Shown here: piece by piece, positions 45,666 through 53,939 of the stretch
Position numbering within the stretch: the first letter of the stretch is position 1
How the letters are laid out: each line of letters begins with the position of its first letter
Origin: Pseudomonas sp. HAR-UPW-AIA-41
GTDB taxonomy: Bacteria; Pseudomonadota; Gammaproteobacteria; Pseudomonadales; Pseudomonadaceae
Length of the DNA: 64,000 nt
NCBI RefSeq assembly: GCF_002304225.1
Contig: NZ_NSLB01000006.1
Span: 1-64,000, forward strand
Direction of reading: 5' to 3'
Notes under the pieces: model-generated
The model's input: only the letters and a program-made list of their open reading frames with translations
What the model was told of the DNA's origin: nothing
Database searches by the model: none
Made by a program: the position numbers and the translations under genes

Positions 45666-46455
45666 GTGCCGGCAGAATGCCCTTGGCCGTAAGCGCCGCG
45701 CGAACAATGGACTGGCGCAGCGGCAGGTCGTCCGCGCTGCGGGTGTCGATGTTCAGGGCAAACAGCCAGATGTCGCGTTCACTCTTCACATAACCCACGT
45801 ACCAGCCCGTGCCCGGCGTGGCTCGGGCGCTCCAGCCGGTTTTCGCATACAACCGGTACTGCGGCGTCTGCTCGGCCAGCATTATGGTCTCCAGCGCCGC
45901 ATAGCTTTGCGCCCGGTACGGCAGCTTGTGCAGCGCCACCTGCCTGAGAAAGGCCACCTGCTGTTCGGCACTGACGGTTAGCGAACCGTCCAGCCAGAAC
46001 TGATCGACCACAAAAGGCTCGCGCAACTGGCCGAAACCCGCTTCGCGGATATACGCGGGGTACACCGCCGCACCCACGCGTCGGGCCAGTTGCTGATAGC
46101 ACCACACACAGCTCAGGCGAAAGGCGCTGGCCAGCGTCTGATCGCGGTTCCAGTCCGGCATCTCATAGTGCGTGCCATCCCAGCGGAATACCGCCTCGGG
46201 GCCGCTGACCGCACCCTGTTGCAGGCCGATCAGGCTGTTCAGCACTTTGAAGGTGGAAGCGGCGGTAAACGGCTGGGCCGCCCGCGTGGCGTTGTGCACA
46301 TAACGCTGACCACTTTTGGCCGATTCGATCAGCAGGGTTCCGCTGGCGCCTGCCTCGCGGAACAGGTGGGCCAGCTCGGCGTCTTCGGCGTGGGCGAGGG
46401 TGATCTGGCTGAGCAGAAACACACAGCAGAACCAGCGGAGCAGGGGATGGGGCAT
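45661..46455 (-). CDS. Class D (OXA-type) beta-lactamase
   Basis: The product has 264 residues. A signal peptide ends near TLAHA-ED. Active-site elements are S67-T-F-K70, S115-C-V117 and K205-T-G207, with WLDG at 154-157. The usual Y/F-G-N motif appears as FGQ at 141-143, an uncommon change. The overall shape, with RLYAKTGWSARATPGTGWYVGYVKSE near the end, resembles OXA-50/PoxB-like chromosomal enzymes. It should hydrolyse penicillins in the periplasm, but activity and spectrum cannot be predicted with the FGQ change. No cassette-type attC follows it, so it looks chromosomal. Confidence 0.88.
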   Translation of the reverse strand: MPHPLLRWFCCVFLLSQITLAHAEDAELAHLFREAGASGTLLIESAKSGQRYVHNATRAAQPFTAASTFKVLNSLIGLQQGAVSGPEAVFRWDGTHYEMPDWNRDQTLASAFRLSCVWCYQQLARRVGAAVYPAYIREAGFGQLREPFVVDQFWLDGSLTVSAEQQVAFLRQVALHKLPYRAQSYAALETIMLAEQTPQYRLYAKTGWSARATPGTGWYVGYVKSERDIWLFALNIDTRSADDLPLRQSIVRAALTAKGILPAP

Positions 46456-46461
46456 GGATGA

Positions 46462-46869
46462 TCAGCTCGTGAGAAGGGCGAAGGCCCAGTAGAGCGCAAT
46501 CAGCATCTGCACGGCAAAGGCCGTGAAGCGCAGATTCACCGCCATGACTGACAAGGAGGCCAGATGAATCAGCGACTGAACCACGCGCGCGCCCAGCAGC
46601 AGGAGAGCCAGCGGGTCCGTGATTGCGGTTTGCCCGCTGAGCGAGGCAATCATCAGCAAGCCACCGAACACCGGCAAGCCTTCCAGGCAATTGGCGTGGG
46701 CCCGCGCCAGGCGCTGCATGAAGGGCGAGAGGTTACCGTTATCTGGCTGAAAGCCGTTGGAGGGCACTGCCTTGAGCAGTACCAGGCGGCTGCGCAGGCT
46801 TTCCATCAGCACCAGCAGGAGCAAGGTCCAGGTTACAAAACCGGTCAGGGCAAGCAGGGATGCGTTCAT
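46462..46869 (-). CDS. MAPEG-family integral membrane protein
   Basis: The product has 135 residues from the ATG at 46869 (GGAG six bases before). Four membrane helices are visible. The family motif is in MQRLARAHANCLEGLPVFGGLLMIASLSG, where the R-A-x-x-N-x-x-E pattern is the MAPEG glutathione-binding signature. Relatives act in eicosanoid or glutathione metabolism; the bacterial role is mostly unknown. It ends 6 bp before the start of the beta-lactamase gene and probably shares its transcript. Confidence 0.88.
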   Translation of the reverse strand: MNASLLALTGFVTWTLLLLVLMESLRSRLVLLKAVPSNGFQPDNGNLSPFMQRLARAHANCLEGLPVFGGLLMIASLSGQTAITDPLALLLLGARVVQSLIHLASLSVMAVNLRFTAFAVQMLIALYWAFALLTS

Positions 46870-46969
46870 GGCCGACTCCATCATCGCGGGGGATGCAGTC
46901 GGTATAGCAGCTGGCGACAGGGCTCCGTTGCCAGCTTTGATCAGTACCAGAGCAGGGCGGTGTTTGGTA

Positions 46970-47716
46970 TCAGTCCCTACCACCGACGATTTCGAGCGTG
47001 AGGATCTTGCTTTTGTTGAGCATGAGTACGCGGCTGTTTCTGTCGGCTCGCAGTATTAGGAAGTCCTTGCCGCTGCTGAGTAACACCCCGTGGACCTTGC
47101 TGCTGTCTTCCATCAGTACGACTACGGGCTGGTCCAGATAGGGACTGAATTCATCCGCCACGCGCGTTGTGGTGGCAACAGGGGCCGGCTCGGCGTAGGT
47201 AGAGCTCGCGCGTGCGAGATGAGCCCATTGGCGACTGCCATCCTTGGCCAGCAACTCAACGGCATCGATTTCATTCCAACCAGCGACTTCACGCGAGGCG
47301 AGATAGAGCTTGATACGCTGGGTGGCGGCCGCTGAGTTCAGGGCAAATTCAGCAACACCTGCGGGCGGGCCATTGCGCAGCGGGTCCGTGCCCTCCCACA
47401 GCAGGCTTTCCTTATCGTCAGCATCCAGCGCCGTGATCTTGACCACAGCACCCGGGTTAAAGGTTTCAAAAACCCGCAGCTGTGCAGGCTCGACCGCGTT
47501 GAGGTATTCCAGCAGCAACCATTCGTCCCGGCCGTCTTCAGTCAGCGAAGCCCAGGCACTCTCCAGATCGCCGGGCCCCTGGCTGTTCGGCGCACCCGTA
47601 GCCTGCTCAGGCCCCCAGGCGCGCATGTCGCCCGCGTGCAGTGGCAATGCCAGGCAAGCCGTAACCAGCCACAACCAGAGAGACCGTTTTTTGAGGGGAA
47701 ATGGTGTGTTTGTCAT
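46970..47716 (-). CDS. Secreted protein with a discoidin-like beta-sandwich
   Basis: The product has 248 residues from the ATG at 47716; 47725 is also possible. A signal peptide ends LALPLHAGD. The first domain has AWGPEQATGAPNSQGPGDLESAW, EWLLLEYLNAVEPAQLRVFETFNPGAVVKI and RIKLYLASREVAGWNEIDAVEL, a beta-sandwich seen in putative surface proteins. The last 75 residues form a short SH3- or Sm-like barrel (SKVHGVLLSSGKDFLILRADRNSRVLML). The function is unknown. Confidence 0.75.
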   Translation of the reverse strand: MTNTPFPLKKRSLWLWLVTACLALPLHAGDMRAWGPEQATGAPNSQGPGDLESAWASLTEDGRDEWLLLEYLNAVEPAQLRVFETFNPGAVVKITALDADDKESLLWEGTDPLRNGPPAGVAEFALNSAAATQRIKLYLASREVAGWNEIDAVELLAKDGSRQWAHLARASSTYAEPAPVATTTRVADEFSPYLDQPVVVLMEDSSKVHGVLLSSGKDFLILRADRNSRVLMLNKSKILTLEIVGGRD

Positions 47717-47858
47717 GCGAGGCATTCCGAAAGCCGAACGGATGAAGTGAGACTCTGCTTCATTCTGGGAGAGCTTGATAGTCTGTGATCGTTGAAAACA
47801 TGAGCTGGTGTAGCCGCAGAAACCTGAAACTGCACTGAAGGCGGAACCAGCCCATACG

Positions 47859-48218
47859 CTAGGCACCTGTATCGGACCAGACTGCAAACTCGTTACCGCC
47901 AGGCTCAGTGAAATGAAAGCGCCGGCCACCGGGGAAGCTGAATATCGGTTTTATGATGCTGCCACCGGCCTCGGTAACTTTGCCAAGTGTGCGCTCAAGG
48001 TCATTGCTGAAGAACACCAGCAGAGCAGCTCCGTTGGCTGTGCTGGAGCACAGGTTTGCCTTGAAGAAACCACCGTCGAGGCCTTGACCGGAAAAGGCGG
48101 CGTACTCGGGGCCGTAGTCTATGAACGACCAGCCAAAAGCCCTCTCAAAGAACAGTTTCGTGGACTGTAAGTCTGGTGAAGGAAACTCAACGTAGTTCAG
48201 TTTTCCGTGTTCGCTCAT
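47859..48218 (-). CDS. VOC-family (glyoxalase/bleomycin-resistance-like) protein, possible integron cassette
   Basis: The product has 119 residues and forms one VOC unit pair: LNYVEFPSPDLQSTKLFFERAFGWSF and VTEAGGSIIKPIFSFPGGRRFHFTEPGGNEFAVWS. The metal-ligand positions resemble glyoxalase relatives of unknown substrate. GC content is lower than in the neighbours. The ATG is about 30 bp after the GTTATGC end of an attC-like site, as in gene cassettes. Confidence 0.88.
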   Translation of the reverse strand: MSEHGKLNYVEFPSPDLQSTKLFFERAFGWSFIDYGPEYAAFSGQGLDGGFFKANLCSSTANGAALLVFFSNDLERTLGKVTEAGGSIIKPIFSFPGGRRFHFTEPGGNEFAVWSDTGA

Positions 48219-48234
48219 AAGGTCGTCTCTGTTT

Positions 48235-48310
48235 CAGTTGCATAACGTTTGGTTAAGGGGCGGGCTTTAGCCCGTCCCAGTGAGCGAAGCGAACGGTTTG
48301 AACCACTAGT
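48235..48310 (-). other. attC-like recombination site between two small genes
   Basis: Read on the minus strand, this stretch starts with CCCTAAC (R''-like), contains TAGTGGTTCAAACC and a strong central hairpin (GGACGGGC-TAAA-GCCCGCCCC), then CTTAACCAAAC and GTTATGC (R'-like). Size (about 73 bp), imperfect dyad symmetry, and terminal inverse core sites all fit an integron attC. It sits between the hypothetical gene and the VOC gene, the expected gene-attC-gene order. No integrase gene is in the window. Confidence 0.6.
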
Positions 48311-48672
48311 TAGGGTGTGAGTGGATAACTTTCGCCGTCATCGCCTTGAACTCTTGCGCCGAGAACTTCAGAAATTTTTATGAGTTTATTAATGGCGTTT
48401 TCAGATGGGTTCTTGGTGTAAATTTCGCAAAGGTCGGGGTTGTACCAAATAGGGAATTGCTCAAGCTCAAGAGACACTAAGAAATCATCTGTTGAGTTTT
48501 TATCGTCGCGCTGGATTTGGCTGTCCGTTTTTACGTAATTATTCCATTCCTCACGACTTATGCAGGGGCCGTTCTCGTCAGCCCAAAAATCTTTTTTAGT
48601 AATATGGAGATCATAACCTGCATAGACGAACTGGCTAACCATTGCCAAAAACGCAGCGAAGATTAATTTCAT
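48310..48672 (-). CDS. Secreted hypothetical protein, possible integron cassette
   Basis: The product has 120 residues with a signal peptide ending FVYA-GYD. The mature part is acidic and hydrophilic with two Cys (GPCISREEW and PDLCEIY) that could form a disulfide. Its GC content is far below the window average, and the codons use A/T at third positions, indicating recent transfer. A GTTAGGG core-like sequence lies nine bases before the ATG and an attC-like site follows the stop. I do not recognise the family. Confidence 0.8.
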   Translation of the reverse strand: MKLIFAAFLAMVSQFVYAGYDLHITKKDFWADENGPCISREEWNNYVKTDSQIQRDDKNSTDDFLVSLELEQFPIWYNPDLCEIYTKNPSENAINKLIKISEVLGARVQGDDGESYPLTP

Positions 48673-48694
48673 GTGTAGCCCTAACTACTATTAG

Positions 48695-48737
48695 GCGACA
48701 TTTCTGTCGCATAACGTTCCTGAAAATGTCGCATAAC
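48695..48737. repeat. Hairpin plus direct repeats upstream of the hypothetical cassette gene
   Basis: GCGACA-TTTC-TGTCGC at 48695-48710 is a perfect 6-bp stem. TGTCGCATAAC occurs twice (48705-48715 and 48727-48737), 22 bp apart. GTTAGGG and GTTATGC-like core sites flank it on the minus strand. It may be a second, degenerate recombination site at the edge of the AT-richer island. Confidence 0.45.
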
Positions 48738-48955
48738 ACGCTAAGGCCTTCGCTAACCGATTGTTTTCCCAAGCTTGCGGAATAACAAAAGGGACAGCGA
48801 CTCAAGCAAACGCGACAGCTTATGTGGCTTTTACCGGAAGGGTGGCAGAGGGCTGAACACAACTTTCCCTGTTGGCGGATGATTCCCTTCATTGGCATAG
48901 GGCCATTGCGCGACCATAACGCGGCGATCCGGCTTGGGTAAAGCCGGACTGCGGT

Positions 48956-49753
48956 TCAGGGCTGAACTTTGCGTGTGGCCATATGGCGCAGGTAGGCGAG
49001 CAGTTGCTGCAGTTCGGTGTCGGCCAGCGTCTGTTGGCTGAAACCGGGCATGCGTGCCTGTGGCCAGCGGCGGAGGGACTGCGGGTCGCGGATATAGCGG
49101 GGCAGGAAATCGGCGCTGAAGTATTCGGTGGGGTTGTGGGGGATATTCAGGTCCGGGCCGAAGGCTGAGTCGCCGGCACCGTTCAGGCGGTGGCAGGCCA
49201 GGCAGTGCTTCTGGAACTGGGCAAAACCAGCCTGAACCTCGGTGCCGGCATCCGCCGCCGGCAGCAGCGCTGGAAATCGCTCGGCCAGGCTCTGCACCTG
49301 ACGCAGGCTTACCATCTGAAACGGCCATTGCTCGGGGCCGATCTGGCCCGCCTGCGGGTCGGTCCACACCAGATAGAACGGCCCGGCGCTGGGTTTGTTG
49401 TTGCTCAGCTTTGGCCAGGGTTTGGCCGGGTCTTCGATGGCGACCCAGGCGCGGGCGCCTTCACGGTTGAGCAGCGGTGCGGCCGGCAGTTCGGCGGCAA
49501 AGCCGTCACTGGCCACGGCCTGCAGCTGGTCGCCGGCGCTCACGCCTGGCAGCAGGCTGGCTACCGGCACGGCCTGGTAGGTCATGGCACGCTTGTAGGC
49601 CACATCGTCTGGTATGCGAATGGCTTGCGCCTGCTTCAGCAGTTGCTCGGTGCTGTAGCGGGTCTGCTGGCCATTGATCTCCAGCAGCAGTTCGGCAGCA
49701 GACAGGGGCAGGGCGGTAAGCAGCAACAGACTGCTCAGCAGTTTTGCGTGCAT
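48956..49753 (-). CDS. Periplasmic c-type cytochrome with an N-terminal molybdopterin-like domain
   Basis: The product has 265 residues. A signal peptide ends PLSAAELL. The first 150 residues resemble the molybdopterin-binding fold fragment found in small secreted proteins (EINGQQTRYSTEQLLKQAQAIRI, VPVASLLPGVSAGDQLQAVASDGFAAELP). The C-terminal cytochrome has C184-x-x-C187-H188 (CLACH) and a Met ligand in ARMPGF. The fusion suggests an electron-transfer protein. It overlaps the rhodanese gene upstream by 19 bp, pointing to shared sulfur or redox chemistry. Confidence 0.85.
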   Translation of the reverse strand: MHAKLLSSLLLLTALPLSAAELLLEINGQQTRYSTEQLLKQAQAIRIPDDVAYKRAMTYQAVPVASLLPGVSAGDQLQAVASDGFAAELPAAPLLNREGARAWVAIEDPAKPWPKLSNNKPSAGPFYLVWTDPQAGQIGPEQWPFQMVSLRQVQSLAERFPALLPAADAGTEVQAGFAQFQKHCLACHRLNGAGDSAFGPDLNIPHNPTEYFSADFLPRYIRDPQSLRRWPQARMPGFSQQTLADTELQQLLAYLRHMATRKVQP

Positions 49754-50130
49754 GCGGCCTCCGGGGTTTTGGCCTGTTGGGCTGCCTTGAGGCTATCGAT
49801 GCCGCCGGCGTTGATCACCTGCTGGTAGCCCAGTGCCTGCAGGGCATCCTGAGCCAGCCCCGAGCGGCGGCCGCTGCGGCAATACAGGACGATGGACTTG
49901 GATTTTTCCGGCGCCACGCGGCTGATCTGTTCGGCGATCTGCTCGTGGCTGATGTTTTGGGCGCCGGGCAGAGCACCGCTGGCGAACTCGCCGGCGCTGC
50001 GCACATCGATCAGCAGGGTGCCGGGCTTGGCCAGTTGCGTGAGGGCTGCCCCCTGGTCGATATCCCCAGCCTGGGCCGTGCTGGCAAGAAGGGGCAGGAG
50101 AAGGGCAGCGAGACGGGATTTCAGCGGCAT
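49735..50130 (-). CDS. Periplasmic rhodanese-like sulfurtransferase
   Basis: The product has 131 residues. A signal peptide ends ASTAQA-GDI. The domain has LLIDVRSAGEFASGALPGAQNISHEQI and the active-site loop VLYCRSGRRSG with Cys84, as in PspE-like enzymes. It ends NAGGIDSLKAAQ, then a short Cys-containing tail. It should transfer sulfane sulfur in the periplasm and is coupled to the cytochrome gene. Confidence 0.9.
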   Translation of the reverse strand: MPLKSRLAALLLPLLASTAQAGDIDQGAALTQLAKPGTLLIDVRSAGEFASGALPGAQNISHEQIAEQISRVAPEKSKSIVLYCRSGRRSGLAQDALQALGYQQVINAGGIDSLKAAQQAKTPEAACTQNC

Positions 50131-50387
50131 GATGATCTCCGGGCGGCAAATCTAGTGCGGGGCAGAGCTTTATCATGCCGCTTTTTTTGCGGGAGCTCAG
50201 CGCAATCTTGGTGCAATTGTTTGCCGTTCGCCTGCGTCTGTTTCAGTGGTTGTCCGGTGCTGTACTGGCTTATCTGGTCGCCAATCCGAGCTTCCGGTTC
50301 GTCGGACTGAGGCAGTCGCGGGGATAAGCAGAATGCTGAGCTGGGGGATCGTTGAGCCTTGATGATGTGGGCAGTGTTGCAAGTGCC

Positions 50388-51173
50388 TCAGTGCAGCGAT
50401 GTGGTCACTCCGTACTTGAGCAGCAGTGCCTGCAACTGGCCGTTTTCGCGCATGGTCAGCATCTCCCGATCAAGCAGTTCGGCGATCTGTTGAGCCTTGG
50501 GGTGCCGGCGCGAAATGCCGATGTAGACCTTGTTGGGTTCGCTGACGGGAGCGGTGTAGAAGCTGTCCTGCAGGTTGAGACTCTTGAGGGTGTATTGCAG
50601 GACAGCCAGGTTATCCAGAGTGATATCGCCCCGGCCGCGCATGATCAGGTTGAGCATGCGCGGCAGCAGGTCAGTGCCTTTGTTGTAGCTGACCTGCTGA
50701 GAGTGCGTGCTTAGCCAGGGGCCTAGTGGCGTGGTGCCGGCGTAATCGTAGTCCTGGATCAGCTGGAAGTGCAGGCCGGTCAGGCTGGCATCGGACAGGT
50801 CTTTCACTTGTGGCTGGCGCATGTGCTGGGCGTAGCCCATCTGGCTCCAGAAGTAACTGTGCTCGGGCAGTATGACGATGGCTTCGCGGTAGTGGTTGGC
50901 GCCCAGCAGACCGTCGATCTTGCCTTGTTCCACGCTGACCAGGGCGCGGCTCCAGGGCATGTTGCGGTACTCAACCCGGTAGCCGTGGCGGGCCAGTGCC
51001 TGCTGTGCGGCCTCAACCATGAAGCCCGGGCTTTCAGGGGCGTCGGCACAGACCATCGGGCACCAAGGGTCGGCGCCGAGTACCAGTGTTGCGTCTTGGG
51101 CTGCTGCGCTTCCCGGCCAGCTGAAAAACAGCCCGATGGCTACAGCCCGAAGTAGTGGCAGCGTCCGCTTCAT
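50388..51173 (-). CDS. Amino-acid-type periplasmic binding protein (SBP_bac_3)
   Basis: The product has 261 residues from the ATG at 51173 with AGGAGG upstream. A signal peptide ends GSAAAQD. ADPWCPMVCADAPESPGFMVEAAQQAL, YRVEYRNMPWSRALVSVEQGKIDGLLG and GQLQALLLKYGV fit the polar amino-acid binding-protein family. No permease or ATPase is adjacent, so it may work alone or as a sensory receptor. Two Cys in the first lobe are unusual. Confidence 0.87.
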   Translation of the reverse strand: MKRTLPLLRAVAIGLFFSWPGSAAAQDATLVLGADPWCPMVCADAPESPGFMVEAAQQALARHGYRVEYRNMPWSRALVSVEQGKIDGLLGANHYREAIVILPEHSYFWSQMGYAQHMRQPQVKDLSDASLTGLHFQLIQDYDYAGTTPLGPWLSTHSQQVSYNKGTDLLPRMLNLIMRGRGDITLDNLAVLQYTLKSLNLQDSFYTAPVSEPNKVYIGISRRHPKAQQIAELLDREMLTMRENGQLQALLLKYGVTTSLH

Positions 51174-51311
51174 CCAAGCCCTCCTGAGTGGAAAAAGCAT
51201 GGCACAGTTGTAGTCACTCAACTCGGTTGAATGTCGCACAGGCGCTTGCTGAAGCCTTCGGCTCGTCTCCCTGGGCGGCTATCATGCTGCATTTTTGAGG
51301 AGCCGGTGGTT

Positions 51312-52199
51312 ATGTTGGCGCAGTTGTTTGCCGTGATGGCGCCCGTGTTGCTGGCCGCCGGGATCGGCTATGTGTGGGCCCGCTCCGGGCATGATTACCC
51401 GACCGAGTTCGTCACCCGGCTGGTGCTGAATATCGGCACGCCCTGTCTGGTGCTGACCACGCTGAGCCGTGCCGAGCAGGATCCGGCGGCGTTCAGCCAG
51501 ATGGCGCTGGCGGTGCTGCTGGTAACACTCGGCATGGGCTTGCTCGGTCTGTTGTTCAGCCGGCTGTCAGGACTGGACTGGCGCGCGCTGGTGCCGGCGT
51601 TTCTCTTTCCCAATGTCGGCAACATGGGCCTGCCGGTGTCTTTGTATGCCTTTGGCGAGCAGGGCCTGGCCTTTGCCGTGGCGATCTTTCTGGTGCTCTC
51701 GGTAGGGCATTTCAGCGTGGGGCTGTTTCTCTCCGGCGCCGAGCGCTCGGCGCGCCGGCTGTGGGCCAACCCGATCATGCTCAGCCTGTTGCTGGCGGTA
51801 CCGATGCTGATGTTCCAGTGGCAGCTGCCGTTGTGGCTGGCCAATAGCCTCAATCTGCTCGCCGGCCTGACCATTCCGCTGATGCTGCTGACTCTGGGCG
51901 TGGCGCTGGCGAGCATCCGCCCCCAACATCTTGGGCGGGGCTTTGCGCTGGGCGGGTTGCGTCTGCTGGCGGGGACGACGCTGGGCTGGCTGATTGGCAG
52001 CTGGCTGGAACTGCCGCCGCTGGCCCATGGCGTGCTGGTGGTGCAGTCGGCAATGCCGGTGGCGGTGTTCAACTACCTGTTTGCACTGAAGGCCAACCGG
52101 GCGCCGCAGGAAGTGGCCAGTTTGGTGTTCTGTTCCACGCTGCTGGCTTTCGTCTGGCTGCCGGTATTGCTGTGGTGGTGGCTGCCCGCGCTGCAGTGA
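51312..52199 (+). CDS. AEC-family (auxin-efflux-carrier-like) transporter
   Basis: The product has 295 residues with about ten membrane helices. FPNVGNMGLPVSLYAFGEQGLAFAVAIF is the characteristic AEC segment, and a second such break occurs in LVVQSAMPVAVFNYLFAL. The ATG at 51312 has GAGGAG about nine bases upstream. Relatives carry malonate, malate or other organic anions; the substrate is not clear here. Confidence 0.9.
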   Translation: MLAQLFAVMAPVLLAAGIGYVWARSGHDYPTEFVTRLVLNIGTPCLVLTTLSRAEQDPAAFSQMALAVLLVTLGMGLLGLLFSRLSGLDWRALVPAFLFPNVGNMGLPVSLYAFGEQGLAFAVAIFLVLSVGHFSVGLFLSGAERSARRLWANPIMLSLLLAVPMLMFQWQLPLWLANSLNLLAGLTIPLMLLTLGVALASIRPQHLGRGFALGGLRLLAGTTLGWLIGSWLELPPLAHGVLVVQSAMPVAVFNYLFALKANRAPQEVASLVFCSTLLAFVWLPVLLWWWLPALQ

Positions 52200-52236
52200 T
52201 CGGCCACGCCGTCCTGCGGCTGCGGGCGGGTTCGGG

Positions 52237-52332
52237 TTAACTGACCAGACCGGCCAGATTGGGAAGGATCAGGATCAGCGTCGTGGCAAACACGATGTAG
52301 CTGGCCTGCCGGGCTTTGTGTGGTTTAACCAT
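52237..52332 (-). CDS. Possible 31-residue single-pass membrane peptide
   Basis: The frame encodes a basic N-terminus (MVKPHKARQ) followed by one hydrophobic helix (YIVFATTLILILPNLAGL) and a stop. The codons are GC-biased like the neighbours. A purine-rich AAAAGG lies about eleven bases before the ATG, which is rather far. It resembles small membrane peptides that attach to transporters or oxidases, but no family is recognised. It converges with the AEC gene, 37 bp away. Confidence 0.5.
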   Translation of the reverse strand: MVKPHKARQASYIVFATTLILILPNLAGLVS

Positions 52333-52718
52333 GGCTCAATGCCTTTTGTTCTTGTTCGCGTGCTATGGCCTTGCGACTGCCAGCAACCTTGTGGCGTCAC
52401 AGCAGCGGGGAAGAAAAAGCCGCCGGGGGAGGGAAGGCCCGCAGCGGCTGACTAGGCTGCTTACTACGGTTTTGAGTCTAAGCCCGCGCCGGGCGGCCTT
52501 TAGAACCCTTTGCAACAAAGGCCAGCGGCCTTCTGCCATCTCCTCCTAACCCCCCGTCTGGGCCGCTCTAGCGTGCGGATTGACCATTCGTCTGAGCCGA
52601 GCGGTCAATCGCCCTGAGCATTTCGGTCATTGAGTGGGCTTGCCGTGCGCGTAAGGTAGGGAACCACGCAACCGCCTGCCGGTGTGCTCCTAGAACAACG
52701 TCAAGACGAGAGAACGCC
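52333..52718. promoter_or_regulatory. Leader and promoter region of the beta-oxidation operon
   Basis: This gap contains no convincing gene. GATTGACC at 52578-52585 and GGTCAATC at 52603-52610 form a perfect 8-bp inverted repeat with a 17-bp spacer, a candidate operator; TTGACC could also serve as a -35 element. A GC-rich 6-bp stem followed by T5C on the minus strand (52418-52449) might be a weak terminator. Confidence 0.4.
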
Positions 52719-53924
52719 ATGACCGAAGCTTATATTTTCGATGCCGTGCGCACGCCGCGCGGCAAGGGCAAGAAGGACGGCGCGCTGCACAGCGTCAAGC
52801 CGGTCGATCTGGTGGCCGGCCTGCTCAAGGCTCTGGAGAAGCGCAACGCGCTGGATACCAGCCAGGTCGACGATATCGTCCTGGGCTGCGTGACCCCGGT
52901 GGGTGACCAGGGCGCCGATATCGCCAAGACCGCCGCGCTGGTGGCCGACTGGGATGAAACCGTGTCGGGCGTGCAACTCAACCGTTTCTGCGCCTCGGGT
53001 CTGGAGGCGGTGAACCTCGGCGCCATGAAGGTGCGTTCGGGCTTCGAGGACCTGGTGGTGGTCGGCGGCGTGGAATCCATGTCGCGCATTCCCATGGGCT
53101 CCGATGGCGGCGCCTGGGCGATGGACCCGGCGACCAACATGCACACCAACTTCGTGCCACAAGGCGTGGGCGCGGACCTGATTGCCACCCTCGAAGGCTT
53201 CTCCCGTCAAGACGTCGACAGCTTCGCCCTGCGTTCGCAGCAGAAGGCCGCCCGCGCCAGCGCCGATGGCTCCTTCAAGAAATCCCTGGTGCCGGTGACC
53301 GATCAGAACGGCATCGTCATCCTCGACCACGATGAATTTATCCGTGGCGACAGCACGCTGGAGGGCCTGGGCAAGCTCAAGGCCAGCTTCGAGATGATGG
53401 GGCAGATGGGCTTCGACGCCACGGCCCTGCGCAAGTACTCCCACGTCGAGCGCATCAACCATGTGCACACGCCGGGCAACAGCTCGGGCATCGTCGATGG
53501 TGCGGCGCTGATGCTGATCGGCTCCGAAGCCAAGGGCAAGGAGCTGGGCCTCAAACCCCGTGCGCGCATCGTCGCCACCGCGGTGACCAGTACCGACCCG
53601 ACCATCATGCTCACCGGCCCGGCGCCAGCCACCCGCAAGGCGCTGGCCAAGGCCGGCCTGTCGGTGGAAGACATCGACCTGTTCGAGGTCAACGAGGCGT
53701 TTGCCTCCGTCGTCATGAAGTTCATGAAGGACATGGGCGTGAGTGAGGACAAGGTCAACGTCAACGGCGGCTCCATCGCCATGGGCCACCCGCTGGGCGC
53801 CACCGGTTGCGCCATCCTCGGCACCCTGCTCGACGAGCTGGAGAAGCGCAATCTGCGCTACGGCCTCGCCACCCTCTGCGTGGGCGGCGGTATGGGCATT
53901 GCCACCATTATTGAGCGCGTGTGA
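52719..53924 (+). CDS. Acetyl-CoA C-acyltransferase (thiolase)
   Basis: The product has 401 residues. The acylated Cys is C91 ([12 protein letters not shown]), and the other catalytic parts are [13 protein letters not shown] and CVGGGMG near the C-terminus. It cleaves 3-ketoacyl-CoA to acetyl-CoA and a shortened acyl-CoA. The next gene, 15 bp downstream, encodes the multifunctional alpha subunit, so this is a fatty-acid or related beta-oxidation operon. The order thiolase then FadB-like differs from fadBA. It is similar to a thiolase/FadB-like pair of P. aeruginosa. Confidence 0.94.
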   Translation: MTEAYIFDAVRTPRGKGKKDGALHSVKPVDLVAGLLKALEKRNALDTSQVDDIVLGCVTPVGDQGADIAKTAALVADWDETVSGVQLNRFCASGLEAVNLGAMKVRSGFEDLVVVGGVESMSRIPMGSDGGAWAMDPATNMHTNFVPQGVGADLIATLEGFSRQDVDSFALRSQQKAARASADGSFKKSLVPVTDQNGIVILDHDEFIRGDSTLEGLGKLKASFEMMGQMGFDATALRKYSHVERINHVHTPGNSSGIVDGAALMLIGSEAKGKELGLKPRARIVATAVTSTDPTIMLTGPAPATRKALAKAGLSVEDIDLFEVNEAFASVVMKFMKDMGVSEDKVNVNGGSIAMGHPLGATGCAILGTLLDELEKRNLRYGLATLCVGGGMGIATIIERV

Positions 53925-53939
53925 GCCGGGAGAAGAACA

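Noticed and set aside
45661..46455. The OXA-type gene as part of the integron-like island
   Set aside because: Its GC content is like the chromosome, it is followed by a dispersed palindrome rather than an attC, and it lies upstream of ordinary chromosomal genes.
52413..52449. A minus-strand terminator (AGCCGC / GCGGCT followed by T5C) upstream of the small peptide gene
   Set aside because: The stem has only 6 bp with a 20-base loop, too weak to call. It is mentioned in the leader description only.
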